From the NCBI RefSeq assembly GCF_016652235.1, contig NZ_JAEPKU010000042.1:1-33260 (forward strand): 33,260 nucleotides of DNA, given 5' to 3'. The stretch comes from Dysgonomonas sp. Marseille-P4677. Its GTDB lineage: Bacteria > Bacteroidota > Bacteroidia > Bacteroidales > Dysgonomonadaceae. Numbering within the stretch: the stretch's first letter is position 1; every line of letters begins with the position of its first letter. The notes beneath the pieces were generated by a model. It was not told the origin of the DNA, made no database searches, and saw nothing but the letters and a program-made list of their open reading frames with translations. The translations under genes were made by a program, and so were the position numbers. Below are positions 1-9,309 of the stretch, piece after piece.

Positions 1-135
1 AGATTAACATGTGATAAAAGATTAATAAAAGAAAAATATGTTTGGCTAACTTTCTTTTGTTTAAAGAATAAATAAATATAATCTTACGTTTAAATAATAT
101 CTGATTTTTCCTTGTAACTTCAAATAAGCTGTATT

Positions 136-1053
136 ATGAGATTCTCTAAAAATAGAATTATGTTTTTTGTCGCTATGTTATTCATTCAGAATTTTATATT
201 GTGTTTGAATGCACAGAATGATAGTTGTGTAAATGTAATTTCGTCTAAAAGTTGTTTTTCTCAAGATAGCATATCTTTACATGATATCTTTCTTCATAAA
301 GTGGAGAGTCCAACATCTTTTCCTAAGATAAACGATTTTGGATATGTACAAAGTGAACGTCAGATGGCTGATTTAGAATTCTTTAGAAAGAGAGTATCTT
401 CTGATTATCCGAGATGGATTGCACCAGTTGGCTTTATTACATATGGAATTTTATCACAGGAAAATCACTTGATGAAAGAGTTGGATAAAAGTACTAATTA
501 TGAAGTGACAGAACATTTTTCTCATCCAATGACTTATGATAACTATCTCCAATTTTTGCCTGCCGCTTCAGTCTATGGGCTCAATTTTTTAGATATAAAG
601 GGGCAGAATGATTTGAAAGATGTGACCCTTATTATGTTGACATCTCATCTTATTATGGCAGGAACAGTAAATATTCTAAAAAATACAACTAATGTTTTGA
701 GGCCGGATGGTTCTTCTTCTAACTCATTTCCTTCCGGGCATACTGCAACAAGTTTTGTTGGGGCACATATTTTATTCCGAGAGTATATTAGTTTTTCTCC
801 TTATATTGCTTTTAGTGGGTATTTAGTATCTTCGGCTACCGGAATATTACGGGTTTTGAATAAGCGACATTGGGTTAGTGATGTCTTTATGGGTGCTGGT
901 ATTGGCATTCTGAGTGTAGAAATAAGTTATTTTTTACTTCCATTAATTAATAATATTTTGTATCCAAATGTGAACGGAGTAAAGAAGCAATTAGCAATAG
1001 TGCCGAATTTGGATAGAAATCAATATGGTTTAGGGTTGTCATATGTATTTTAA
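136..1053 (+). CDS. Secreted PAP2-family phosphatase
   Basis: Type 2 phosphatidic acid phosphatase superfamily protein, 305 aa. All three signature blocks are present: K182-x6-R189-P190, P199-S200-G201-H202, and R239-x5-H245-x3-D249. In this family the two histidines and the Asp form the vanadium-haloperoxidase-like phosphoesterase site. A basic N-terminus and hydrophobic stretch ending LCLNAQ (about residues 1-27) look like a signal peptide, so the enzyme should act in the envelope, probably on lipid phosphates such as undecaprenyl diphosphate or phosphatidylglycerol phosphate. The substrate is not determined by the sequence. The last residues (GLGLSYVF) end in an aromatic, as outer-membrane barrel strands often do, so part of the chain may be membrane-inserted. 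The gene stands alone ahead of rplS. ATG 136 is the first start that includes the signal peptide. Confidence 0.85.
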   Translation: MRFSKNRIMFFVAMLFIQNFILCLNAQNDSCVNVISSKSCFSQDSISLHDIFLHKVESPTSFPKINDFGYVQSERQMADLEFFRKRVSSDYPRWIAPVGFITYGILSQENHLMKELDKSTNYEVTEHFSHPMTYDNYLQFLPAASVYGLNFLDIKGQNDLKDVTLIMLTSHLIMAGTVNILKNTTNVLRPDGSSSNSFPSGHTATSFVGAHILFREYISFSPYIAFSGYLVSSATGILRVLNKRHWVSDVFMGAGIGILSVEISYFLLPLINNILYPNVNGVKKQLAIVPNLDRNQYGLGLSYVF

Positions 1054-1088
1054 GTAGGATAACAGTTTAAAATAGAGTAGTTAATATA

Positions 1089-1119
1089 CTTGTTGTTTTC
1101 GAAAATATTTTTATCTTTG
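1089..1119 (+). promoter_or_regulatory. rplS promoter (Bacteroidetes -33/-7)
   Basis: The -7 box TATCTTTG (1112-1119) matches TAnnTTTG exactly. CTTG at 1089-1092 serves as a -33 element with a 19-nt spacer. Transcription should start around 1126, giving a leader of about 70 nt before the rplS ATG. Confidence 0.7.
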
Positions 1120-1135
1120 CATCCGCTTTGCGTAA

Positions 1136-1151
1136 TCTCTGACGGGAGAGA
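1136..1151 (+). promoter_or_regulatory. Small hairpin in the rplS leader
   Basis: TCTCT (1136-1140) pairs with AGAGA (1147-1151) around a GACGGG loop. It is flanked by two copies of TTGCGTA (1128-1134 and 1162-1168). The structure lies between the predicted start site and the rplS ATG. Ribosomal-protein leader RNAs are a known control device, but a five-pair stem alone is weak evidence. Confidence 0.3.
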
Positions 1152-1195
1152 CTCGTGTATATTGCGTATTTAAACAATAAAACCATATAGAAATC

Positions 1196-1555
1196 ATGGA
1201 CTTAGTTAAAGTTGCAGAAGCAGCATTTGCCACAGGAAAAGAGCATCCTAAATTTAAAAGCGGGGACACAGTGACTGTTGCTTACCGTATTAAAGAAGGT
1301 AACAAAGAGCGTGTTCAGCAGTATCGTGGTGTGGTTATCAAAATCGCAGGACATGGCGAAAAGAAACGTTTCACTGTTCGTAAGATGTCAGATAACGTAG
1401 GCGTAGAAAGAATCTTCCCTCTCGAATCACCATTTATTGACAGTATTACTGTAAACAAAGTGGGTAAAGTTCGTCGTGCTAAATTGTATTACCTTCGTGG
1501 TCTTACAGGTAAAAAAGCCAGAATCAAAGAAAAAAGAGTTGTTAAGCAAGCTTAA
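1196..1555 (+). CDS. rplS: 50S ribosomal protein L19
   Basis: Ribosomal protein bL19, 119 aa, close to the usual length in this phylum. It sits near the 30S/50S interface and helps form an inter-subunit bridge. Recognisable family stretches are [16 protein letters not shown] near residue 20, the central [10 protein letters not shown], and the basic C-terminus [19 protein letters not shown]. The gene is monocistronic: it has its own consensus promoter 75 nt upstream and an intrinsic terminator 36 nt downstream. The ATG at 1196 gives the expected N-terminus MDLVKVAEA. Confidence 0.98.
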   Translation: MDLVKVAEAAFATGKEHPKFKSGDTVTVAYRIKEGNKERVQQYRGVVIKIAGHGEKKRFTVRKMSDNVGVERIFPLESPFIDSITVNKVGKVRRAKLYYLRGLTGKKARIKEKRVVKQA

Positions 1556-1590
1556 TTTCTTTATCTGTCCGTTGCACGGAAAAAATATAG

Positions 1591-1623
1591 AAGAGTCTGT
1601 TCGCAAAACAGGCTCTTTTTTAT
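1591..1623 (+). terminator. Intrinsic terminator of rplS
   Basis: AAGAGTCTGT (1591-1600) pairs with ACAGGCTCTT (1608-1617), with one G:U pair and a 7-nt loop, followed directly by a T run. A smaller hairpin (TCCGT/ACGGA, 1568-1580) precedes it. Confidence 0.85.
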
Positions 1624-1833
1624 TTCTGCGATTATTCGCATGGAGGGCATTGCGTTTAGTTTATCTATATCAGGGGATAAATAATTAAATAAGACTTACC
1701 GGAGTAAGAGTAGATGGGTATTCCGTTTCTTTTTATAGGTATAATAGATTACCTTATTCCGAATTATTTTTAACTTTAATGCTTTGTCGTAAATCTTTGT
1801 ATTTATTACTTCGCTTATTTTCAAAAGACTTAT

Positions 1834-3063
1834 ATGAAAGACTTTATAATATCAGAATCAAAAAATGAACAAGCTGTTCTTGTGGGTATTATTACACAGG
1901 AGCAGACCGAAGAAAAGGTGAAAGAATACCTTGACGAGCTTGCTTTTCTTGCCGAAACAGCAGGTATTATTCCCGTGAAAAATTTCACCCAAAAACTCGA
2001 ACATTCTAATCCTGTTACCTTCGTAGGTACAGGGAAACTGCAAGAGATAAAACAATATATTGAAGACTATGAGATAGGAGTTGTTATTTTTGACGATGAG
2101 TTATCTCCTAAACAAATACGTAATATAGAGAAGGAGTTACAGGTTAAGATACTTGACCGTACCAGTCTTATACTTGATATTTTTGCTATGCGAGCACAGA
2201 CCGCATATGCAAAAACTCAAGTTGAGTTGGCTCAATACCAATATTTATTGCCGCGATTGACCCGTATGTGGACTCACTTAGACCGTCAACGAGGGGGAGG
2301 AGCAATGATGCGTGGAGTGGGGGAAACTCAGCTCGAAACAGACCGCCGTATTATCCTCGATAAAATCACAAAGTTAAAAGAAGATCTAAAGGGAATAGAC
2401 CGACAGATGGCTTCGCAACGTAAGAATAGAGGTAAGATGGTACGTGTGGCCCTTGTTGGATATACAAATGTAGGTAAATCTACTTTAATGAACTTGTTGA
2501 GCAAATCGGAGGTTTTTGCGGAAAATAAGCTCTTCGCTACTTTAGATACTACTGTGCGTAAAGTGATTATAGATAATCTCCCTTTTCTGCTGTCAGATAC
2601 CGTAGGGTTTATCCGTAAGCTGCCGACTCATTTAGTAGAGTCCTTTAAATCGACTCTAGATGAAGTACGGGAAGCAGACTTATTGGTTCATGTAGTAGAT
2701 ATCTCCCATCCTAATTTCGAAGAACAAATAGAGGTTGTAAATAAGACATTGTTGGAAATAGATAAAGAGGAAAAGCCGACAATGCTGGTATTCAATAAGA
2801 TCGATGCTTTTACATACAAACCAAAGGATGAGGATGATCTGACTCCTGCTACAAGGGAAAATATATCCTTGGAGGAATTAGAAAGATCATGGATGAATAA
2901 ACTACATAATGATTGTATATTTATTTCTGCGAAAAATAAAGTGAATATAGAGGAGCTGAAAGAAAAGGTATATAGTCGGGTTAAAGCTATTCACATAGAG
3001 CGTTATCCGTACAATGATTTTCTTTTCCAAAAGTATGACGAAGAAATTGACGAAAGCAAGTAA
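1834..3063 (+). CDS. hflX: GTPase HflX
   Basis: Ribosome-associated GTPase of the Obg-HflX group, 409 aa, linked in other bacteria to splitting or rescuing stalled ribosomes. The N-terminal HflX domain (about 1-200) carries the glycine-rich RGGGAMMRGVGETQLE segment typical of the family. The G domain follows: G1 GYTNVGKST at 209-217, G3 DTVGF at 255-259 and G4 NKID at 321-324. The protein is full length and cytosolic. Its stop overlaps the start of prmC by one base (TAATG at 3061-3065), so it heads a translationally coupled operon hflX-prmC-recX-comF. A weak -7-like AATCTTTG lies at 1792-1799. Confidence 0.95.
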   Translation: MKDFIISESKNEQAVLVGIITQEQTEEKVKEYLDELAFLAETAGIIPVKNFTQKLEHSNPVTFVGTGKLQEIKQYIEDYEIGVVIFDDELSPKQIRNIEKELQVKILDRTSLILDIFAMRAQTAYAKTQVELAQYQYLLPRLTRMWTHLDRQRGGGAMMRGVGETQLETDRRIILDKITKLKEDLKGIDRQMASQRKNRGKMVRVALVGYTNVGKSTLMNLLSKSEVFAENKLFATLDTTVRKVIIDNLPFLLSDTVGFIRKLPTHLVESFKSTLDEVREADLLVHVVDISHPNFEEQIEVVNKTLLEIDKEEKPTMLVFNKIDAFTYKPKDEDDLTPATRENISLEELERSWMNKLHNDCIFISAKNKVNIEELKEKVYSRVKAIHIERYPYNDFLFQKYDEEIDESK

Positions 3064-3908
3064 TGCGGAAAGCGATTACACATATAAAAGAATCATTAGA
3101 CGCGTATTATCCCGAAAGTGAAATTTCGGGATTTACGCGTATTATAATAGAGTATTTTACCGAAAAATCTTATCCACAGGCGTCTATTAATAATATAGAA
3201 TTCTCAGAAGAACAACAGGCTAGGTTAAAGTCTATCTTAGAAAGACTCAAAGTGTATGAACCCATACAATATATATTAGAAGAAACAGAGTTCTTCGGCC
3301 TTCCTTTTTTTGTGAATCACAATGTGTTGATACCTCGTCCAGAAACAGAAGAGCTGGTTGAGCTTATACTAAGAGAAAACAAAGGGCCTGGATTAAATGT
3401 GTTGGATATTGGTACCGGTAGCGGCGCAATTGCCATTGCGTTGGCTAAACAGTTGAATGCGGCACATGTTTCGGCATGGGATATATCTTCAACATCTATA
3501 GATGTAGCAGTACTAAATGCTAAAAAAAATACTGTAGATATCTCTTTCGAAAGGATAGATGTATTAGCTGAAGTTCCTATGGGAAGTAGATACGATATTA
3601 TTGTGAGTAATCCACCTTATGTGTTGGAGAGTGAGAAAGGCTTGATGGAACAAAATGTATTAGACTACGAGCCTCATAAGGCCCTGTTTGTTCCAGACAC
3701 AGATGCTCTCTTATTTTACAATCGTATAGCAGATATTGCTCTCGGTTTATTGAATCCGAAAGGCAAGTTATATTTTGAAATTAATCAAGCCAAAGGTCAA
3801 GAAACAGTTGCTATGTTAGAGGCCAAAGGATTTGTCAATGTCGCACTATTTCAGGACTTAAGTAAAAACGACAGAATGGTCAGGGCAGAACTAAAGTATA
3901 GCAAATGA
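3063..3908 (+). CDS. prmC: Release factor glutamine methyltransferase PrmC
   Basis: PrmC/HemK, 281 aa, methylates the Gln of the GGQ motif in peptide release factors using S-adenosylmethionine. The N-terminal helical domain (about 1-100) is followed by a Rossmann methyltransferase fold. The SAM-binding loop LDIGTGSGAIAIALA lies at about 115-130 and the catalytic/substrate motif NPPY at 183-186. The start overlaps the hflX stop and the stop overlaps the recX start (ATGA at 3905-3908), so its translation is coupled on both sides. Confidence 0.95.
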   Translation: MRKAITHIKESLDAYYPESEISGFTRIIIEYFTEKSYPQASINNIEFSEEQQARLKSILERLKVYEPIQYILEETEFFGLPFFVNHNVLIPRPETEELVELILRENKGPGLNVLDIGTGSGAIAIALAKQLNAAHVSAWDISSTSIDVAVLNAKKNTVDISFERIDVLAEVPMGSRYDIIVSNPPYVLESEKGLMEQNVLDYEPHKALFVPDTDALLFYNRIADIALGLLNPKGKLYFEINQAKGQETVAMLEAKGFVNVALFQDLSKNDRMVRAELKYSK

Positions 3909-4390
3909 AACTTTCTGAACCACAAGCTCTTAATCGTATTGCTGCCTATTGTTCTAAAGCGGAACGATGTGAATTTGATGTGCGTAAAAAACTACTCGCA
4001 TGGGAATTATCGGACGATGCTGTGAGGCGTATTATTGAGAGATTGAGAAAAGAGCGTTTCCTTAGTGATGAACGTTTTAGCAGGAGTTTTATAAACGACA
4101 AATTGAAATTCAATAAATGGGGTAGAACGAAGATCATTTATGAGCTAAGAAAAAGAAATATACCGGAATCTGTTTATCTTCCTTTATTAGAAGAACTGTC
4201 GGGAGATGAATTTGAAAAGCAGTTGATGCACATTTTATCAGTAAAAGCAAGGTCGGTAAAAGCAAACACTGAATATGAAAAGAAGACGAAATTAATCCGT
4301 TTTGCTTTGGGTAGAGGATTTTCTATGGAATTAGCTATTAAATGTGTAAACAAATTGCTCGGCGGCGATTATGAAGACTATAGTTCATAA
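3905..4390 (+). CDS. recX: Regulatory protein RecX
   Basis: RecX family protein, 161 aa, within the usual size range. RecX proteins bind RecA filaments and limit strand exchange. The sequence has the expected tandem three-helix repeats rich in Leu, Arg and Lys. Family-like segments are CSKAERCEFDVRKKL near the N-terminus and LRKERFLSDERFSRSFINDKLKFNKWG in the first half. The ATG lies within the prmC stop overlap. The 3' end overlaps comF by 20 nt. Confidence 0.88.
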   Translation: MKLSEPQALNRIAAYCSKAERCEFDVRKKLLAWELSDDAVRRIIERLRKERFLSDERFSRSFINDKLKFNKWGRTKIIYELRKRNIPESVYLPLLEELSGDEFEKQLMHILSVKARSVKANTEYEKKTKLIRFALGRGFSMELAIKCVNKLLGGDYEDYSS

Positions 4391-5060
4391 TTTTCTCAAT
4401 CTGTTTTTTCCTGACCTGTGTGTAGTCTGTAATAACAGATTAACTGAAGGGGAGCAACATATTTGTACTGATTGTCTACTCTTGTTGCCCAAAACAAATT
4501 TTCATCTTCAAGCTGATAACCGTTTAGAGCAGTTCTTTGCTGGGCGGATTCCATTTCGACATGTTGCAGCCTATGCTTATTTTGTAAAAGGAGGAAGCAT
4601 ACAAAGTATTATTCATGAATTAAAATATAAACGGAATCCTAGAATAGCATATTTTATAGGCGAACTTTGTGGAGAGAATATGAAGGGCAGTCAATTTATT
4701 GCAGATATAGATCTTCTTGTACCTGTACCCTTACATCCCAAAAGAGAGAAAGATAGAGGGTATAATCAGTCGTTGGAGATATGTAAAGGAATATCCAGTG
4801 TTACAGGTGTTTCTATAGACAATCGCACGCTTATTCGAAAAGTGAATAATAGGTCTCAGACAAAGAATGCACGGTTCGATAGATGGAAGAATGTGGAAGA
4901 TATTTTTGATCTTACCAATAACGAAGCTTTTGCAGGTAAGCATGTTTTATTAGTTGACGATGTGATTACTACCGGTTCTACATTAGAGTCTTGTGCCAAA
5001 GAGATACTCAAATGTGAAGGTACTGAGATTAGTATTTACTCAGTAGGGACAGCAGGCTAA
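4371..5060 (+). CDS. ComF-family phosphoribosyltransferase-like protein
   Basis: ComF/GntX-type protein, 229 aa. An N-terminal zinc-ribbon-like Cys quartet (C17, C20, C32, C35) precedes a type I phosphoribosyltransferase domain. Its PRPP loop VLLVDDVITTGST lies around residues 192-204 with D196-D197. ComF proteins support DNA uptake in naturally competent bacteria, but most homologues are untested and no enzymatic substrate is assured. The start lies 20 nt inside recX, so it is the last gene of the coupled operon. The association with recX fits a role in DNA metabolism, which is inference from context. Confidence 0.88.
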   Translation: MKTIVHNFLNLFFPDLCVVCNNRLTEGEQHICTDCLLLLPKTNFHLQADNRLEQFFAGRIPFRHVAAYAYFVKGGSIQSIIHELKYKRNPRIAYFIGELCGENMKGSQFIADIDLLVPVPLHPKREKDRGYNQSLEICKGISSVTGVSIDNRTLIRKVNNRSQTKNARFDRWKNVEDIFDLTNNEAFAGKHVLLVDDVITTGSTLESCAKEILKCEGTEISIYSVGTAG

Positions 5061-5126
5061 TCTTAGGTCTATCTTTTCGACATGTCATTTATAGAAAATC
5101 TTTAAGTAATAGACGAAATAACGATA

Positions 5127-5138
5127 TCAGTATACTGA
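5127..5138. repeat. 12-bp perfect palindrome upstream of hisS
   Basis: TCAGTATACTGA reads identically on both strands. It lies in the 169-bp gap between comF and hisS, about 50 bp upstream of the hisS -7 box. It could be a binding site, but there is no second copy here and function is unknown. Confidence 0.35.
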
Positions 5139-5189
5139 CCAAAAGTATAAATAGGGTAGTGACCTCCTTTTCATTTAATGTAAAAATCT

Positions 5190-5197
5190 TACCTTTG
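5190..5197 (+). promoter_or_regulatory. hisS promoter -7 box
   Basis: TACCTTTG is an exact TAnnTTTG match, 32 nt upstream of the hisS ATG. The -33 position (CTTT at 5167-5170) is only partly consensus. Confidence 0.65.
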
Positions 5198-5229
5198 CAT
5201 CTCAGTAATTCATTTGAATAATAAAGCTT

Positions 5230-6594
5230 ATGTCACAACCGTCTATTCCAAAAGGAACAAGAGATTTTTCGCCCGAAGAAATGGCGAAGCGCAATTATAT
5301 TTTCGATACTATTCGTGAAGTATTTAAACTATATGGTTTCAGACAGATCGAAACTCCTGCAATGGAGAATCTATCTACTCTGATGGGAAAGTATGGTGAA
5401 GAAGGAGATAAGCTGCTGTTCAAAATATTAAATTCCGGGGATTATTTAAAAGGGATTTCTGATGAAGCATTATTAGAACGGAATACCAATCGCCTGGCTA
5501 CTCAAATCAGTGAAAAAGGACTTCGTTACGACCTTACTGTTCCTTTTGCTCGCTATGTGGTGATGCACCGCAATGAGATTACCTTTCCTTTTCGCCGCTA
5601 TCAAATACAGCCGGTATGGCGTGCCGACCGTCCTCAAAAAGGGCGTTATCGAGAGTTCTTTCAATGCGATGCCGATATTATCGGGTCCGATTCGCTTATC
5701 AATGAAGTAGAACTTATTCAGATTATAGATGAGGTATTCAATCGGTTTGGGATTCGTGTAGGCATCAAGCTGAATAACAGGAAGATTCTTTCCGGTATCG
5801 CTGAGATAATAGGCGAATCGGATAAAATAACCGATATAACCGTGGCTATAGACAAGCTTGATAAAATTGGCTTGGAGAAAGTAAATGAAGAATTAGCCTC
5901 GAAAGGCATTCCTCAAAAGGCAATAGAGCAACTGCAACCCATTATATTGCTAGAAGGAAATAATCAGGAGAAACTGGATACTCTTAAATCTGTTCTTCAA
6001 GCTTCTGCTACAGGAATAAAAGGTGTAGAGGAGTTAGAATTTATATTAAACAAACTGCAAATTATCGGTATACGTTCTCAATTGGAATTGGATCTGACTC
6101 TTGCTCGTGGGTTGAATTATTATACAGGTGCAATCATAGAAGTGAAAGCTTTGGATGTCCAAATAGGGAGTATAACCGGTGGAGGACGCTACGATAACCT
6201 TACAGGTATTTTCGGATTACCGGGGGTTTCGGGTGTTGGTTTTTCATTCGGTGCTGATCGTATTTTCGATGTGTTGAATCAGCTTGATCTATATCCGAAG
6301 GACTCCAGACAAAACACTCAAGTCTTGTTTGTAAACTTCGGTGAAAAGGAAGAAGAGTATATCCTGCCTTTGATAACCAAGGTGCGTAGGGCAGGCATAT
6401 CTACTGAAATATATCCAGAAGCTGCCAAAATGAAAAAGCAAATGTCTTATGCCGATGCAAACAAGATCCCTTATGTAGCTATTATCGGAGAGAATGAGAT
6501 GGCCGAAGATAAGATAATGCTCAAGAATATGGTTACCGGAGAACAGAAACTTCTGACTGTAGACGAATGTATATCTGAGATAGCATCACACTAA
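5230..6594 (+). CDS. hisS: Histidyl-tRNA synthetase
   Basis: Class II aminoacyl-tRNA synthetase, 454 aa, charges tRNA-His. Visible landmarks are the N-terminal [12 protein letters not shown], motif 2 around [20 protein letters not shown] (about residues 120-140), the histidine-binding [15 protein letters not shown], and motif 3 [12 protein letters not shown]. The C-terminal anticodon-binding domain occupies roughly the last 100 residues. The gene has its own promoter and a strong terminator and is convergent with the GH2 gene downstream. Confidence 0.97.
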   Translation: MSQPSIPKGTRDFSPEEMAKRNYIFDTIREVFKLYGFRQIETPAMENLSTLMGKYGEEGDKLLFKILNSGDYLKGISDEALLERNTNRLATQISEKGLRYDLTVPFARYVVMHRNEITFPFRRYQIQPVWRADRPQKGRYREFFQCDADIIGSDSLINEVELIQIIDEVFNRFGIRVGIKLNNRKILSGIAEIIGESDKITDITVAIDKLDKIGLEKVNEELASKGIPQKAIEQLQPIILLEGNNQEKLDTLKSVLQASATGIKGVEELEFILNKLQIIGIRSQLELDLTLARGLNYYTGAIIEVKALDVQIGSITGGGRYDNLTGIFGLPGVSGVGFSFGADRIFDVLNQLDLYPKDSRQNTQVLFVNFGEKEEEYILPLITKVRRAGISTEIYPEAAKMKKQMSYADANKIPYVAIIGENEMAEDKIMLKNMVTGEQKLLTVDECISEIASH

Positions 6595-6619
6595 TATAAA
6601 GATGTTTACATATAGTATA

Positions 6620-6651
6620 ATGGAGAGAGTAATCTTACTCTCTCCATTTTT
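6620..6651 (+). terminator. Terminator between convergent hisS and GH2 genes
   Basis: A perfect 13-bp inverted repeat (6620-6632 and 6635-6647, arm ATGGAGAGAGTAA) is followed on the plus strand by a T run. On the minus strand the tail is poor in U (ATTATACTATAT), so it should be efficient for hisS and weaker for the opposing GH2 transcript. Confidence 0.85.
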
Positions 6652-6663
6652 GTTAAGGCTTTA

Positions 6664-9114
6664 TTATTTGACTATTATTTCTATTTGGGCCGACTTCACA
6701 CCCTTGGCTTTAGCTTCGAAGATAAGCTTGCCTTGCGTTTCACCAGCCTGGACTATTGATGTCAGTTGTCCATTAAATACAGGCATCTTAGGCAGATGAA
6801 ACAGATCTAAAGAGGTAGGATCTCCATTAGCGGAAGCTTTGTATTTTCCATTACCGCTTACAGAGAAAGTAATCAGGCGCTGATCGTCCGGACATAGGTT
6901 ACCATCTTTGTCTACTATTCTTACATTGATGTATGAAAGGTCTTTACCGTCGGCAGATATATTATTTCTGTCGGCTACCAGTTCTATATGGTGAGGCTTT
7001 CCTGCTGTACGGATAGTCTTCTCATCCGCTTTATTTCCATTTTGGTCATATGCTATTACCTTCACTTCGCCTGGTTCGTAAATAGCATCCATCCACATCA
7101 ACCGATAACGGTTTTGTAGGGTAGACTTATTCTTGCTTTGCTTGCCATAGCTTTTCCCATTAATAAAAAGCTCGGCAGTAGGATAATTCGTATAAACGAA
7201 TACAGGTGTTTTTTGCCCTTCACGTCCTTTCCAGTTCCAGTGAGGAAGAATATGAAGTGTGTTTTCATTTTTATTCCACAAACTCCGGTATAGATAATAC
7301 CTGTCTTTAGGGATACTCGCCAAGTCTATAATACCGAACATAGAGCTATGATTTGGCCATGCATCGGTATCGTAAGGCGAAGGTTCACCCAGGTAATCGA
7401 ATCCTGTCCATACGAACTGTCCCATAGTCCAGTCGTGATCATCGGCTAAGGCAAAATCATCGTCAGGAAGGTTTGACCAGTAGCAATACTCCATATCGTA
7501 AGAAGATGATTGATGATCTTTGTATAGAGCATCAGGTTTTTTCTCTACGGGGAATTTATATACTCCCCGTGAACTGACAGTGGAAGATGTTTCCGTACCT
7601 AGAACCAGATTCTGAGGTAGCTTTCCGTACGCTTCCAGATAGCGATGTGCCCTGTAATTGAAGCCCGGAACATCCAACATAGCAGCAAATCCATTATTCA
7701 ACACGCAAGTAACCTGATCCATACCGCAGGTGACAGGGCGTGTAGGATCTTCACGGTGGCAAATGTTTTGCAGGAATGATGCCACTTTATAACCCTCCGG
7801 GCTACATTGGGTAGGAACCTCATTGCCAATACTCCACATCACTACACTCGCATTGTTGCGATAGTTGCGTAGCATATTTACCATATCTTTTTCAGCCCAT
7901 TCGTTGAAGTAACGATGATAACCATTCAGGCATTTAGCAATGTCCCATTCATCGAAAGGTTCTATCATCATCATAAATCCCATTTCGTCACACAGTGCGA
8001 CCAATTCCGGCGCAGGCATATTGTGAGCCGTCCGAATGGCATCACATCCCATATCCTTAAGTATAGTCAGTTGGCGGCGCAATGCGGCAATGTTGATGGC
8101 TGCACCTAAAGGGCCTAAATCATGATGATTGCAGACTCCTTGAAACTTACGTTTCTTACCATTCAGAAAGAACCCTTTTTCTGCTATCAGTTTTATATCC
8201 CTGATTCCGAAACGGGTAGTATATTCATCTATTTGCTTGTTTCCTAAATATATTTTAGAAACAGCATTGTACAAAAAAGGTGTTTCGGGTGACCATAACT
8301 GAGGCTTTTCGACTATAAAGTTTTGCTCAAAAGGTTTGTTATGGTTGATTTTTAATGTATTGTCTTTCGTTGCAACTACGTTACCTTCAGGATCTTTAAT
8401 TTCGGTAACAATTCTTATATCTGCATTATCCGAGTTTTCTATCTCGGTTCTGAGTTTTACCGCAGCATATTCTTGCGAGACAAAAGGTGTTGTAAGGTAA
8501 GTTCCCCAGACAGGAACATGTACATCCTCTGTAATTATAACATGTACATTCCTATACAAACCTGCTCCCGGATACCAGCGTGACGATTGAGGGCGGTTTT
8601 CAAGACGAACGGCTAGTGTATTATTTTTTCCGTCTTTATTGATCAAATCTGTAACATCACAATGGAATGAATTATAGCCGAAAGGCCAAAAACAGGCTTC
8701 TTTTCCGTTTACGTATACTCGAGCTTCGCTCATGGCTCCATCAAATAAGAGGGTTACACGTTTTTTTTCTTTTTCGAAATTAACCGCATCAAATTTGTTT
8801 CTGTACCATCCTGTTCCTACATATGGCAGTCCCCCGGTACGTCCTGTTTTCACTGTGGCTACAGTTTCACCATTTTGAGTAACGGCTACTTCTTGTAAAT
8901 CATGTTTGCGGTCGAAAGGTCCATAGATTGCCCAATCGTGAGGAACCGTTACAGTCTCCCATGATTTATCCGAAAAGTCTATTTGCATTGCATCCGGAAA
9001 ATCTCCTTTGCTAAATTTCCAATTTTTTTCAAGTGTTACTTTTTCACGAATTTTCTGTCCATGTGTGTATATAGCTATGCTCCAGACAAAAATAAATAAG
9101 AGAGTCTTTTTCAT
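6664..9114 (-). CDS. Secreted GH2-family glycosidase (beta-galactosidase-like)
   Basis: Glycoside hydrolase family 2 protein, 816 aa, with a signal peptide (about 1-19, ending THGQ). The order is: sugar-binding jelly-roll domain (about 25-200), Ig-like domain (200-305), TIM barrel (305-600), and C-terminal beta domains like those of Bacteroidetes GH2 enzymes. The acid/base is E432 in WSIGNEVP and the nucleophile is E508 in GTETSST. GH2 includes beta-galactosidases, beta-glucuronidases and beta-mannosidases; the overall form favours beta-galactosidase but does not prove it. It is the last gene of the PUL on this strand, 195 nt after the phosphatase gene, with its own -7 box. It probably trims terminal beta-sugars in the periplasm. 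Confidence 0.88.
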   Translation of the reverse strand: MKKTLLFIFVWSIAIYTHGQKIREKVTLEKNWKFSKGDFPDAMQIDFSDKSWETVTVPHDWAIYGPFDRKHDLQEVAVTQNGETVATVKTGRTGGLPYVGTGWYRNKFDAVNFEKEKKRVTLLFDGAMSEARVYVNGKEACFWPFGYNSFHCDVTDLINKDGKNNTLAVRLENRPQSSRWYPGAGLYRNVHVIITEDVHVPVWGTYLTTPFVSQEYAAVKLRTEIENSDNADIRIVTEIKDPEGNVVATKDNTLKINHNKPFEQNFIVEKPQLWSPETPFLYNAVSKIYLGNKQIDEYTTRFGIRDIKLIAEKGFFLNGKKRKFQGVCNHHDLGPLGAAINIAALRRQLTILKDMGCDAIRTAHNMPAPELVALCDEMGFMMMIEPFDEWDIAKCLNGYHRYFNEWAEKDMVNMLRNYRNNASVVMWSIGNEVPTQCSPEGYKVASFLQNICHREDPTRPVTCGMDQVTCVLNNGFAAMLDVPGFNYRAHRYLEAYGKLPQNLVLGTETSSTVSSRGVYKFPVEKKPDALYKDHQSSSYDMEYCYWSNLPDDDFALADDHDWTMGQFVWTGFDYLGEPSPYDTDAWPNHSSMFGIIDLASIPKDRYYLYRSLWNKNENTLHILPHWNWKGREGQKTPVFVYTNYPTAELFINGKSYGKQSKNKSTLQNRYRLMWMDAIYEPGEVKVIAYDQNGNKADEKTIRTAGKPHHIELVADRNNISADGKDLSYINVRIVDKDGNLCPDDQRLITFSVSGNGKYKASANGDPTSLDLFHLPKMPVFNGQLTSIVQAGETQGKLIFEAKAKGVKSAQIEIIVK

Positions 9115-9175
9115 ATTTATATTTTAGTATATTATCAATCAGCTGATTTTCAATCTTATTTTTGTTAAAAGGTGA

Positions 9176-9183
9176 CAAAGGTA
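9176..9183 (-). promoter_or_regulatory. GH2 gene promoter -7 box
   Basis: On the minus strand this reads TACCTTTG, an exact -7 consensus, about 60 nt upstream of the ATG. No -33 match is visible at the 19-nt spacing. A short inverted repeat (AACAG 9183-9187, CTGTT 9196-9200) occupies the spacer. Confidence 0.55.
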
Positions 9184-9309
9184 ACAGATTTTTAGCTGTT
9201 TTTCTATTGTAACCTTTTTATCGGCATATAAATCTATTATTCAGTTTATATACAGATAATTGTATTTATTTTTCATCGTGCCACCTAAATATATCATCCA
9301 TTTAAATAT

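Noticed and set aside
1476-1688. 70-aa plus-strand ORF overlapping the rplS 3' end
   Set aside because: It runs through the rplS terminator in another frame and has no family features.
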